A stretch of 64,000 nt of DNA. Origin: Chryseobacterium antibioticum. GTDB lineage: Bacteria; Bacteroidota; Bacteroidia; Flavobacteriales; Weeksellaceae. The notes under the pieces are model-generated. The model saw only the letters and a program-made list of their open reading frames with translations. It was not told the DNA's origin and did no database searches. Of the stretch, positions 27,066 through 35,731 are shown piece after piece. The position numbers were made by a program, and so were the translations under genes. Each line of letters starts with the position of its first letter. Position 1 is the stretch's first letter. The stretch spans positions 173,789 to 237,788 of the forward strand of contig NZ_JABBGI010000004.1 in the NCBI RefSeq assembly GCF_012927325.1, given 5' to 3'.

Positions 27066-28712
27066 ATGAAAAAACTCAATGCTTTATTCTTTCTTTTAGC
27101 AGCTTATTCTTTCAATGCACAGGTGATTTCCGGAACTGTGATTTCTAAAAATGAAAACAAGCCGGTTCCATATGTGAAAATCGGAATAGAAAAAGAAAAT
27201 GCAGGAACGGTTTCTGATGAGAAAGGAAATTTCTCCATTGACCTTTCGGAACTTGATGCTTCCCGAAAACTCAGAATAGAAGTTCCCGGCTATGAGTCCT
27301 ATGTTGAAACCGTGCAGAATTTCAGAAAACAGGATCAACAGAAAATTTTTTTAAAAGAAAAAACTAAAGAAATAAAGGAAGTCAACATTAAAGTTAAGAA
27401 ACTGGTTGATAAAAACTGGGGCGTCAATACCAAAACAAAACATGTTCTTTATTCCGTTAATCCTAAATTCAAAAAAGAAGATTTTCTGGGCGAAACAGCA
27501 TTGGAATTTAATGCTAGCAAAAGATCCAAAATCAAAAATATCAATCTGAATATTGCCAGCTATACTTCCGATAAACCTGTGCTGATGCGATACAGTGTTT
27601 ATAGAGAGAAAGGTGGATTTCCTGGTGAAAATATTCTGGATGAAGAGATCACAGTGGAACTTACAGAAGATATGATCAAAGACGGAACTTATACCCTGGA
27701 TGTCAATGACCATAATATCTGGGTGCAGGGTAAATTCTTTGTCGGAATCCAATTTCTGAAAGAATTTGACGGAAAGATCAATATTAGTGCAGCCTTATTC
27801 CGAACAGGATTTCTTAGGAAGTTTTACGGAGACTGGCAAAAAATGACTCTGGCAGCACCAGCCATCAATATAGATGTAAAAGTGGATAAAAGCGCGAAAA
27901 ATAATAACGATGAAACAACAGCTTCAGGAGACGATCTCGAAGGGCTGATTTCTGATATTTCCCAATATAAAATAGCATCAGAAAATTCTGTGTACGGAAA
28001 AAATGAATCTTCGGGGAATTATCTTGAATTAAAAGATGCAAAGCTGTACTACGAAATATACGGGGAAGGGGAGTCTCTTTTTCTGCTTCATGGGAATTCA
28101 GGGAGCATAAAGGATTTTTACCAGCAGATTCCGGTCCTTTCAAAGCACTTCAAAGTGATAGTGGTAGATACCAGAGGACAGGGAAAAAGTGCTGATACTT
28201 CTGAAAGAGATTTTACCTATACCCAATTTGCAGATGATGTAAAAGCGCTTGCAGATAAGCTGGGGTTAAAGAAAATTAATATTGCCGGATGGAGCGACGG
28301 CGGAATTACAGGCCTTGAATTTGCCTTAAAATACCCGGAAAACCTTAATAAATTAATTGCCATCGGAGCTAATGCTTTTCCGCAAGGTGTTGATGAAAGA
28401 CTTGTTTCCCATATGAAAAACCAGCTTCATGTGCTGAATATTGAGAACAAACCTGAAAAATTTAATGAACGCAGATTAGTAACGATCATGCTTAAAGAAC
28501 CGCATATCAGCAAAAAAGATCTTTCAAAAATACAAAACCCGGTGTTGGTCATTGCAGGAGATAAAGATGTGATTAAACAAGATCATAGTGAAATGATGGC
28601 AAAAGAAATGCCACATGCTGAACTGAAAATCTACAAAAATGCTACCCACATGATTCCTTTTGAACATGCCGATGAATTGAATGCAGATATTCTCAGGTTT
28701 CTGGGAAAATGA
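27066..28712 (+). CDS. Exported alpha/beta-hydrolase with N-terminal CarboxypepD_reg-like domain
   Basis: About 548 residues from ATG 27066, where a clean signal peptide begins (MKKLNALFFLLAAYSFNAQ). Residues about 20-100 form a carboxypeptidase-regulatory-like beta sandwich (ISGTVISKNENKPVPYVKIGI...AGTVSDEKGNFSIDL). A middle beta-rich domain follows. Residues about 320-548 are an alpha/beta hydrolase with LLHGNSGS (oxyanion), GWSDGG (nucleophile Ser), an acid in AGDKDVI and the catalytic His in NATHMIPFEH. The whole protein is predicted periplasmic or surface-exposed. The substrate is unknown; an ester or peptide is plausible. Confidence 0.85.
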   Translation: MKKLNALFFLLAAYSFNAQVISGTVISKNENKPVPYVKIGIEKENAGTVSDEKGNFSIDLSELDASRKLRIEVPGYESYVETVQNFRKQDQQKIFLKEKTKEIKEVNIKVKKLVDKNWGVNTKTKHVLYSVNPKFKKEDFLGETALEFNASKRSKIKNINLNIASYTSDKPVLMRYSVYREKGGFPGENILDEEITVELTEDMIKDGTYTLDVNDHNIWVQGKFFVGIQFLKEFDGKINISAALFRTGFLRKFYGDWQKMTLAAPAINIDVKVDKSAKNNNDETTASGDDLEGLISDISQYKIASENSVYGKNESSGNYLELKDAKLYYEIYGEGESLFLLHGNSGSIKDFYQQIPVLSKHFKVIVVDTRGQGKSADTSERDFTYTQFADDVKALADKLGLKKINIAGWSDGGITGLEFALKYPENLNKLIAIGANAFPQGVDERLVSHMKNQLHVLNIENKPEKFNERRLVTIMLKEPHISKKDLSKIQNPVLVIAGDKDVIKQDHSEMMAKEMPHAELKIYKNATHMIPFEHADELNADILRFLGK

Positions 28713-28958
28713 TGGAGTTTTAAGAGGGAAGAGTGAAGATGGAAGGGTGGGAGATATCGCAGACGGTTAACTTCTATCAGGCATTTCGTGAAATTATCAA
28801 ATGGATTTTAAAAATGAGTAAGTCAGGGAAGAGTAATTCTTTCTGAATTCAGAAAACGTCCTTATTTCCCTCTATGGTCTTATAAAAGTCAATAAATCTG
28901 GAAATAGTTATTCTTTCGGGTTGCAAAACTTCCACCATCTAGCTTCATTCTTCCTACC

Positions 28959-29822
28959 TTAGTCTAGCGTCAGCCTTTTCAAAGACCACGAGTTTCCGTT
29001 ATAAATATCAAGATCTACTTTGGTGTTAATCCCATGAACGATGCCGTTTTCCGTAAACTGCCAAAAATCCCAGGCACCTTCAGGAGTGGGAGACGGTACA
29101 TCATTATAATTAGCCAGCCAGAGCGGATAGCCATCAAATTCACCTTTCAGGAAATCTTTATAGTAATGATAATAAGTGTAGATAATAGGCTTCTCACCAT
29201 AAGTTTCCTCTACGATCTTGCACCATACTTTCAGATCCTCAATCAGCTTTTTGTTCGTCTTTCGTTTCGGAATTTTTTCAATATCTAAAATCGGCGGAAG
29301 ATCTCCGCTTTCCAGTTTTACATTGGCTAGAAAATTATTGGCCTGGATCACAGGATCTTCATCAGCTCTGTAAAAATGGTAGGCTCCACGGATAAGATGA
29401 TGTTTTTGGGCCTTCTCCCAGAATTCATCAAAATGTTTATCTGCATTCCGGTTTCCCATTGTGGCACGCATCACTACAAATTCCAGCGGAATGGTTTTAT
29501 TTCCAATGCTTAAACTGTCCCATTTGATGTCTTCTCTGTTTTGATAATGAGAAATATCGAATCCATAGGTTTTGTCGAGATTAGCACTAAGAATTTTCTG
29601 GATCCTTAAAGTTTCTGTTTCGCTGTTGTGAAGTTTTTTATGACTGAATTTATTAAAGTATAAAGCGTAATAATAGCTGATAGACTGCTTCAGATAAAAT
29701 CCGGTCCCTATTAAAGCAAGAATTAAAATACCCAATATGACCTTTCTCCGGAAAAAATAATTCTTCCGACGATTCTCATGTACTTTTTTGGCTGTTTTTT
29801 TGGTGTACTTCCTGGGTGTCAT
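28959..29822 (-). CDS. GH25 family lysozyme-like glycosidase
   Basis: About 287 residues from ATG 29822 (MTPRKYTKKTAKK). A basic cytoplasmic start and one signal-anchor helix (VILGILILALIGTGFYL) precede the catalytic domain. GH25 motifs are YGFDISHYQN (first Asp), FVVMRATMG, GAYHFYRADEDP and DLPPILDIEKIP (Asp/Glu pair), and YTYYHYYKDFL. GH25 enzymes cut muramyl bonds of peptidoglycan. Anchoring to the inner membrane facing the periplasm suggests cell-wall remodelling rather than secretion as a bacteriocin. Confidence 0.88.
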   Translation of the reverse strand: MTPRKYTKKTAKKVHENRRKNYFFRRKVILGILILALIGTGFYLKQSISYYYALYFNKFSHKKLHNSETETLRIQKILSANLDKTYGFDISHYQNREDIKWDSLSIGNKTIPLEFVVMRATMGNRNADKHFDEFWEKAQKHHLIRGAYHFYRADEDPVIQANNFLANVKLESGDLPPILDIEKIPKRKTNKKLIEDLKVWCKIVEETYGEKPIIYTYYHYYKDFLKGEFDGYPLWLANYNDVPSPTPEGAWDFWQFTENGIVHGINTKVDLDIYNGNSWSLKRLTLD

Positions 29823-29873
29823 AAAGTTTTGCAAAACTAACTTTTTTCACTACTAAATGCTAAATAAAATCAG

Positions 29874-29881
29874 TAAATTTG
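29874..29881 (+). promoter_or_regulatory. -7 element (TAAATTTG) of the ndh-trmD unit
   Basis: TAAATTTG ends only 6 nt before the ATG at 29888. With the usual start-site distance the transcript would have an almost absent leader. No clear -33 TTG was seen at 19-21 nt. Confidence 0.45.
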
Positions 29882-29887
29882 TGTATT

Positions 29888-31150
29888 ATGGAAACACGCG
29901 AAAAAATCATCATTATTGGAGGAGGATTTGCGGGGCTACAGCTTGCAAAAACATTAAATAACAAGAATAAAAAAGTAATCGTTCTGGACCGGGTGAATCA
30001 TCATATGTTTCAGCCGCTTTTTTATCAGGTAGCCTGCGGAAGGATAGAACCTTCCAATATTTCTTTTCCTTTCCGGAAGATTTTTCAGCAATCCAGAAAT
30101 ACACAATTTCGTCTTACCGAAGTAAAAGAGATTGATCCTGCACATAACAGAGTAATAACAGACGGAGCAGAGTTTACCTATGATAAACTGATCATAGCTA
30201 CCGGATGTAAAACAAATTTCTTTGGAAACAAGGAAATGGAATCCAGAGCTTTTGGGATGAAAAATACCCAGGAAGCGATAGGGATCAGAAATCATATACT
30301 GATGACCTTTGAAAAACTGATCCTGGAAAAAAGCAGAAGCGACGACGGGAACTGGAATATTGTTATTGTCGGAAGCGGGCCTACAGGAGTAGAGCTGGCA
30401 GGTGCCTTTGCTGAAATGAAAAAAGAAATTCTTCCACGGGATTATCCATACATGAATTTCGATCATTTAAAGATTATTTTGGTAAGTTCCACAGAAAAAC
30501 CACTTGCCGTAATGAGCAGTGAGGCACAGGAGCAATCTGAAAAATATCTGAAGGATCTTGGCGTTACTTTCTTAAGTGGCGAGGTGGTTACCGAATATGA
30601 CGGCAATAAAGTATCCATGAAAAGCGGTAAAGAAATTCCGTCCAATAATGTGATCTGGGCAGCCGGCGTTACAGGAAATGTGGTAGACGGATTTCCGGCA
30701 GAAACATTAGTAAGAAACAGATATATAGTAGATAGATTTAATAAAATAAAAGGTTACGACAATATTTATGCGATTGGGGATATTGCCTATATGGAAACTC
30801 CAAAATATCCGCAGGGACATCCGCAGGTAGCGAACGTAGCCATTAATCAAGCAAAAAATTTAGGTAAAAATTTCCTGAAGAAGAATGAAAGCGAATGGCT
30901 GGAGTACGAGTATAAAGATCAGGGTTCATTGGCCACTATTGGTAAGCACAGAGCGGTAGTAGATCTTCCGTTTATCAAGTTTCAGGGGTTTCTGGCATGG
31001 TATTTCTGGATGTTCCTTCACCTGATGCTCATCTTGAGCGTAAGAAATAAACTTGCCGTCTTTTTCAATTGGATGTGGAGCTATTTCAACAAAGATTCTT
31101 CTTTAAGACTCATTATTTCACCTAATAAGAAAAACGGAACATTACAATGA
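29888..31150 (+). CDS. ndh: Type II NADH dehydrogenase
   Basis: About 420 residues from ATG 29888 ([18 protein letters not shown]); the upstream TTG would start inside the promoter element. There are two dinucleotide-binding folds: FAD site [15 protein letters not shown] and NADH site [20 protein letters not shown], with [11 protein letters not shown] closing the FAD site. The C-terminus has a hydrophobic amphipathic region ([28 protein letters not shown]) that attaches it to the inner membrane. It passes electrons from NADH to menaquinone without pumping protons. ATGA overlap with trmD. Confidence 0.92.
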   Translation: METREKIIIIGGGFAGLQLAKTLNNKNKKVIVLDRVNHHMFQPLFYQVACGRIEPSNISFPFRKIFQQSRNTQFRLTEVKEIDPAHNRVITDGAEFTYDKLIIATGCKTNFFGNKEMESRAFGMKNTQEAIGIRNHILMTFEKLILEKSRSDDGNWNIVIVGSGPTGVELAGAFAEMKKEILPRDYPYMNFDHLKIILVSSTEKPLAVMSSEAQEQSEKYLKDLGVTFLSGEVVTEYDGNKVSMKSGKEIPSNNVIWAAGVTGNVVDGFPAETLVRNRYIVDRFNKIKGYDNIYAIGDIAYMETPKYPQGHPQVANVAINQAKNLGKNFLKKNESEWLEYEYKDQGSLATIGKHRAVVDLPFIKFQGFLAWYFWMFLHLMLILSVRNKLAVFFNWMWSYFNKDSSLRLIISPNKKNGTLQ

Positions 31151-31818
31151 GAATTGACATAATAAGCGTACTTCCTGAATTGATGGAAAGTCCGTTTCAG
31201 ACTTCTATTTTAAGAAGAGCAATGGATAAAGGTTTAGTAGAAGTCCATTTTCATCAACTGAGAGACTGGGCCATCAATAAGCACAGACAGATCGATGATG
31301 AGCCTTACGGAGGCGGAGCAGGAATGGTGATGATGATAGAACCGATAGATAAGTGCATTTCGGAACTTAAATCTCAAAGAGAATATGATGAAGTCATTTA
31401 TCTGACACCGGATGGGGTAACTCTTAACCAAAAAATTGCCAATACCCTTTCCATAAAAAATAACCTGATTTTTCTTTGTGGCCACTACAAAGGCATTGAT
31501 CAAAGACTTCGGGATCTTCATATTACTAAAGAAATTTCAATCGGTGATTATGTACTGACAGGAGGAGAATTGGCAGCATGCGTTCTGGCAGATTCCATTA
31601 TAAGGCTGATTCCCGGAGTACTGAATGATGAACAGAGTGCACTGACAGATAGCTTTCAGGATGATCTTCTTTCGCCGCCTATTTATACAAGACCTGAAGT
31701 TTATAAAGGTTTAGAGGTGCCAAAAGTTTTGCTGAGCGGAAATTTTGGCATGATTGAAGAATGGCGCCATGATGAAGCCTTAAGAATTACCCAAGAAAAA
31801 CGTCCGGATTTACTTTGA
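31147..31818 (+). CDS. trmD: tRNA (guanine-37-N1)-methyltransferase
   Basis: This 223-residue SPOUT-class enzyme methylates G37 next to the anticodon and prevents frameshifting. Signature blocks are [21 protein letters not shown] and [11 protein letters not shown] (knot), then [20 protein letters not shown]. Length is normal. It starts inside the ndh stop (ATGA). The usual rimM/rplS neighbours are absent. Confidence 0.95.
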   Translation: MRIDIISVLPELMESPFQTSILRRAMDKGLVEVHFHQLRDWAINKHRQIDDEPYGGGAGMVMMIEPIDKCISELKSQREYDEVIYLTPDGVTLNQKIANTLSIKNNLIFLCGHYKGIDQRLRDLHITKEISIGDYVLTGGELAACVLADSIIRLIPGVLNDEQSALTDSFQDDLLSPPIYTRPEVYKGLEVPKVLLSGNFGMIEEWRHDEALRITQEKRPDLL

Positions 31819-32187
31819 AAATAGCGGATGAAATTCACAAATCACGATTTTTTTCACATTTTCAGGATATAGAAATTAAAACGGAATAAAAATTGGTATA
31901 ATGGTCAAAATAAAAGAAAATCATTAATTTTTTTGTTTTCTTTATGTATATATATTCGTGTTAATTTGAAAATTATGGATTGTTTTAAAACTGCTTCTAA
32001 GGAAGATAGTTTTAAATACTTAATATTTTAGCCCTATAAAAGCTTTCTTGTTGATGTTTTTTAGTCAAGTAGTTCTATTTATTGTATAAGATTAATCTAA
32101 AAATATTATAAATAAATTAACGAAATTTGAAAAAAAACAATAAATTTACAACGGAAAAAGAAAGTGATAATTTTAAGATAGCAATTT
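31819..32187. other. 369-nt AT-rich gap, no gene recognised
   Basis: No frame with credible content, no hairpin with a T-run and no repeat found elsewhere in the window. It must contain the promoter of the nuclease gene, but no TAnnTTTG with a well-placed TTG stands out. Confidence 0.5.
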
Positions 32188-32193
32188 GTGCAG

Positions 32194-33135
32194 ATGGAGA
32201 TGTTCTCTTTTTACAACGTTGAAAATTTATTTTTACCTGATCCCAAACCTGCTCACAGATTAGATCCAACGAAATCAGGCTTGAGAAACTGGGATGAAAA
32301 AAGATATAGAAATAAGCTTTTTAAAATTTCACATGTTTTCCAGTTAATGAAAGAGAAAAATGGTGTTCTCCCATTTTTAATCGGGCTGTCCGAAGTTTCC
32401 GGAAGGAAAGTTTTGGAAGACTTGGTAGAAATGGAACCTTTTCATTCAGAATATGGAATTGTGCATTACAATTCTATGGACGAGAGAAAGGTAGATGTAG
32501 CCCTGCTATATGATAAAAGCAAAGTAGAAATTATAGATTCGGAAACGATTACTTTCTTCTTTGAAATTATAAATAAGAAAAACACAGAAAATTACGACAC
32601 AACCCGAGACGTACTTTTTTCTAAAATTAAATATAAAGGAACTGTTATTAATGTTTTTGTCGCCCATCTTCCCTCCAAGCGAGAAAAAGACGTTAATAAG
32701 CCCAAAAGAGACTTTATCCTTAATGAGATCCGTTCAAAGATCTTGAAAATCGTACGTAAAGAAAAGGAACATGTAATATTGTGCGGTGATTTTAACGAAA
32801 ACCCGGATGATGAAAATTTAGTAAAAATTCTATACGACAATGATCATGAGAAGGTATTGATAAACCCTTTTCAAGACTTGTTCTATACAAGAAATTATTC
32901 TACTTTTCATTATAAGTCAGGTCTGCTTTATGATCAGATTATCCTGTCAAAATCTCTTTTTGACAATGATATTTTGAATTTTCAGAATGCTCACATTTTT
33001 AATTCTGAAAAATTAAGCAGCCGAATAAAAAATTTTGAAGGCCGACCCTTCCGAACCTATGCCGGTACACGGTATTTGGGCGGATATAGTGATCACTTTC
33101 CGGTTTTTGTAAAATTTGAGGAAACAAAAACATAA
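32194..33135 (+). CDS. Endonuclease/exonuclease/phosphatase family protein
   Basis: About 313 residues. The start is GTG 32188, ATG 32194 or ATG 32200; I chose the first ATG. Family motifs: FYNVENLF (metal-binding Asn/Glu) at the N-terminus, LSEVSG, VFVAHLPSK, CGDFNENPDD (catalytic Asp/Asn) and the terminal SDHFPV His. No signal peptide, so it is cytoplasmic. It could be a DNase or a phosphodiesterase; the family does not reveal which. Followed 16 nt later by an Lrp-type regulator gene. Confidence 0.85.
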   Translation: MEMFSFYNVENLFLPDPKPAHRLDPTKSGLRNWDEKRYRNKLFKISHVFQLMKEKNGVLPFLIGLSEVSGRKVLEDLVEMEPFHSEYGIVHYNSMDERKVDVALLYDKSKVEIIDSETITFFFEIINKKNTENYDTTRDVLFSKIKYKGTVINVFVAHLPSKREKDVNKPKRDFILNEIRSKILKIVRKEKEHVILCGDFNENPDDENLVKILYDNDHEKVLINPFQDLFYTRNYSTFHYKSGLLYDQIILSKSLFDNDILNFQNAHIFNSEKLSSRIKNFEGRPFRTYAGTRYLGGYSDHFPVFVKFEETKT

Positions 33136-33151
33136 ATATTAAAAGTAGAAA

Positions 33152-33622
33152 ATGAAGAATTCAAGCAACACAAGTTACCATCTGGACTCTATTGACAAAG
33201 AGATCATTTACATGTTGATGGACAATGCTAAAACATCGTTAGCACACATTTCAAAAAATGTAGGAATTTCCACAACTGCAGTGCATCAAAGGATTAAAAA
33301 ACTCGAACACGCCGGAGTTATCGAAAACTCTATTTCATTTCTTAACCCCAAGAAAATAGGGTATAAGGTGATTTCGTATATCGGAATGTTTTTAGATCAA
33401 CCCAGCCATTATCCGGATGTGGTAAAATCTCTTCAGGACGTGAATGAGGTAGTAGAAGCTCACTATACAACGGGGAATTATACCATATTCTTAAAAGTTC
33501 TTTGCAAAGATAATGACCATCTGATGCAGATTCTGAGCAAACTTCAGAAGCTGAAAGGTGTGACAAGAACAGAAACTTTCATATCTTTGGAACAAGGTAT
33601 TTACAGACAACTGAAAGTATAA
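33152..33622 (+). CDS. Lrp/AsnC family transcriptional regulator
   Basis: This 156-residue protein has an N-terminal winged HTH (LDSIDKEIIYMLMDNAKTSLAHISKNVGISTTAVHQRIKKLEHAGVI) followed by a RAM/ligand-binding domain (VISYIGMFLDQPSHYPDVVKSLQDVNEVVEAHYTTGNYTIFLKVLCKD). These regulators form octamers and sense amino acids. It lies just ahead of deoC (5-nt gap), an uncommon partner, so it may respond to nutrient state more generally. Confidence 0.92.
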   Translation: MKNSSNTSYHLDSIDKEIIYMLMDNAKTSLAHISKNVGISTTAVHQRIKKLEHAGVIENSISFLNPKKIGYKVISYIGMFLDQPSHYPDVVKSLQDVNEVVEAHYTTGNYTIFLKVLCKDNDHLMQILSKLQKLKGVTRTETFISLEQGIYRQLKV

Positions 33623-33627
33623 CGATT

Positions 33628-34371
33628 ATGAACATTGCCCAATATTTGGATTCAACCTATTTGAAAACACCTGCACAGTCAGGTCTCTCAAACGAAGAAA
33701 CACTACAACTTGATAAAGAACTTGCACAGGAAGCTATAGACAATAGTATTTTTGCGGTAATGATCCGTCCGGATTATGTAGCTGATATCAAAAAGTATAT
33801 TCAGGAAAGAAATTCAAATGTTGCGGTAGGAACCGTCATAGGTTTTCATGAAGGAACGTATTCTATTGACGAAAAGCTTGCGGAAGCCTCAAAAGCAATT
33901 GAAGACGGAGCAGATGAACTGGATTTTGTTATTAATTACAGTGCCTATCTCAAAGGAGATGTTGAGTCGGTAAAAGAAGAGTTTATAAAATGCACTCAAC
34001 TTGGTCTGCAGCACCAGAAAGTGGTGAAATGGATTATTGAGATTGCAGCATTGACAGATGAGCAGATTGCAGGTATGACCAGGAATATTTCAACCTGGGC
34101 AGAAGACAATTTAACCGAAAATGATCTTCCGAACATTTTTGTGAAATCTTCCACAGGTTTTTACCAAACGGAAGGTGGAAAACCCAATGGAGCTACCTTT
34201 AAAGGCATAAAGATTATGCTGGAAAACGCGGGTAAACTTCTCGTAAAAGCTGCCGGAGGTGTAAGAACCCCCGAAGATGCTGAAAAAATGATCAACCTGG
34301 GAGTGAAAAGAATCGGAACTTCTTCCGCAATGGCATTAATTAAAAACGAGTCCTCATCAGAAGGATATTAA
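33628..34371 (+). CDS. deoC: Deoxyribose-phosphate aldolase
   Basis: This 247-residue class I aldolase splits deoxyribose-5-P into acetaldehyde and glyceraldehyde-3-P in deoxynucleoside catabolism. The Schiff-base Lys173 is in FVKSSTGF, and the second Lys is in LVKAAGGVRT. ELDFVINYSA carries the active-site Asp. Length is standard. It is encoded directly after the Lrp-type gene and ended by a perfect terminator. Confidence 0.94.
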   Translation: MNIAQYLDSTYLKTPAQSGLSNEETLQLDKELAQEAIDNSIFAVMIRPDYVADIKKYIQERNSNVAVGTVIGFHEGTYSIDEKLAEASKAIEDGADELDFVINYSAYLKGDVESVKEEFIKCTQLGLQHQKVVKWIIEIAALTDEQIAGMTRNISTWAEDNLTENDLPNIFVKSSTGFYQTEGGKPNGATFKGIKIMLENAGKLLVKAAGGVRTPEDAEKMINLGVKRIGTSSAMALIKNESSSEGY

Positions 34372-34380
34372 GAGAATAAA

Positions 34381-34408
34381 AAAACCATCAAATTTTGATG
34401 GTTTTTTA
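34381..34408. terminator. Bidirectional terminator between deoC and dusB
   Basis: AAAACCATCAAA pairs with TTTGATGGTTTT, followed by T-runs on both strands. Confidence 0.88.
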
Positions 34409-34411
34409 GTT

Positions 34412-35407
34412 TTATACCTGCGTATGATATTCTTCGTAGAATTGTTGCGTTTCTTTGATTAACACATCCATTTCTTCCAAAGTAAAGACTTCGAGGAATT
34501 TTTTTCTGAATTCTTTGAAATGAGGGACCCCACGGAAATAGTTGCTATAGTGCTGTCTCATTTCGATAAGCCCTAATTTTTCTCCTTTCCATTCCGCACT
34601 CCATTCCGCATGTTGGCGAACAGCCAGCAAACGGTCTGAAATACCGGGTTCAGGAAGATGTTCACCTGTTTTGAAGAAATGTTTAATCTCGTTAAAAATC
34701 CACGGGTATCCAATCGCTGCGCGGCCAATCATGATTCCGTCACATGCATATTTCTGCTTGTATGCCAGTGCTTTTTCAGGAGAATCAATATCTCCGTTTC
34801 CGAAAATAGGAATTTCAATATTAGGGTTTTGTTTAATCCTGGAAATATGTTCCCAGTCTGCTTCACCCTTATACATTTGTCCCCTGGTTCTTGCATGTAT
34901 TGTTAAAGCCTTGATTCCAGTCTCCTGTAAGCGTTCTGCCACTTCATCAATATTGATGCTGTTGCTGTCCCATCCCAAACGGGTTTTCACCGTTACGGGC
35001 AGATGAGTAGACGTTACAACCGCTTTGGTAAGACGCACCATAAGGTCAATATCCTTAAGAACTCCTGCTCCTGCTCCTTTGCATACTACCTTTTTGACAG
35101 GGCATCCGAAATTAATGTCTACCAGATCCGGATTTACCGTCTCTACAATTTTTGCAGACATTGCCATTGCTTCCTCGTCTCCACCGAAGATCTGAATCCC
35201 AACCGGTCTTTCATAATCGAAAATATCCAGCTTCTTGCGGCTCTTCATCGCATCACGAATCAAGCCCTCAGAAGAAATGAATTCTGAGTACATCAGATCT
35301 GCCCCATGCATCTTGCACAGACGTCTGAATGGAGGATCACTTACATCTTCCATCGGAGCCAGCAAAAGCGGAAATTCCGGCAGTTCTATATTGCCTATTT
35401 TTACCAT
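34412..35407 (-). CDS. dusB: tRNA-dihydrouridine synthase B
   Basis: This 331-residue FMN enzyme reduces specific uridines in tRNA. A TIM barrel starts PLLLAPMEDVSDPPFRRL. VDINFGCPVKKVVCKGAGAG carries the catalytic Cys. TIHARTRGQMYKG and DGIMIGRAAIGYPWIF form the FMN/phosphate sites. A C-terminal helical tRNA-binding domain (MRQHYSNYFRGVPHFKEFRKK) follows. The N-terminus directly abuts a T-rich region with no obvious promoter match. Confidence 0.93.
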   Translation of the reverse strand: MVKIGNIELPEFPLLLAPMEDVSDPPFRRLCKMHGADLMYSEFISSEGLIRDAMKSRKKLDIFDYERPVGIQIFGGDEEAMAMSAKIVETVNPDLVDINFGCPVKKVVCKGAGAGVLKDIDLMVRLTKAVVTSTHLPVTVKTRLGWDSNSINIDEVAERLQETGIKALTIHARTRGQMYKGEADWEHISRIKQNPNIEIPIFGNGDIDSPEKALAYKQKYACDGIMIGRAAIGYPWIFNEIKHFFKTGEHLPEPGISDRLLAVRQHAEWSAEWKGEKLGLIEMRQHYSNYFRGVPHFKEFRKKFLEVFTLEEMDVLIKETQQFYEEYHTQV

Positions 35408-35534
35408 GCGGCAAATTTACGAAATTCTAAACATTCGGAAGTATGATAATATCTATCGCTGCACATGTTGAGTATCTATTTGGGGAAAGAGACTTAAGAT
35501 ACAGGATTTTAGGACTTCGGAACTTGTCAATATT

Positions 35535-35573
<39 letters not shown>

Positions 35574-35731
35574 TTGCTTCGCAAGTGAAATGTGAGATAG
35601 AGTTAAGAGTAGACATCAGATGCTAGATAACAGACATCAGACACGAGATATGACTTTTAGATTATTGCTTCAATAATTTGGCCGCTTATAAATAAGCCGC
35701 TTGTAACTAACACAAACTTTTCAATAGCTCG

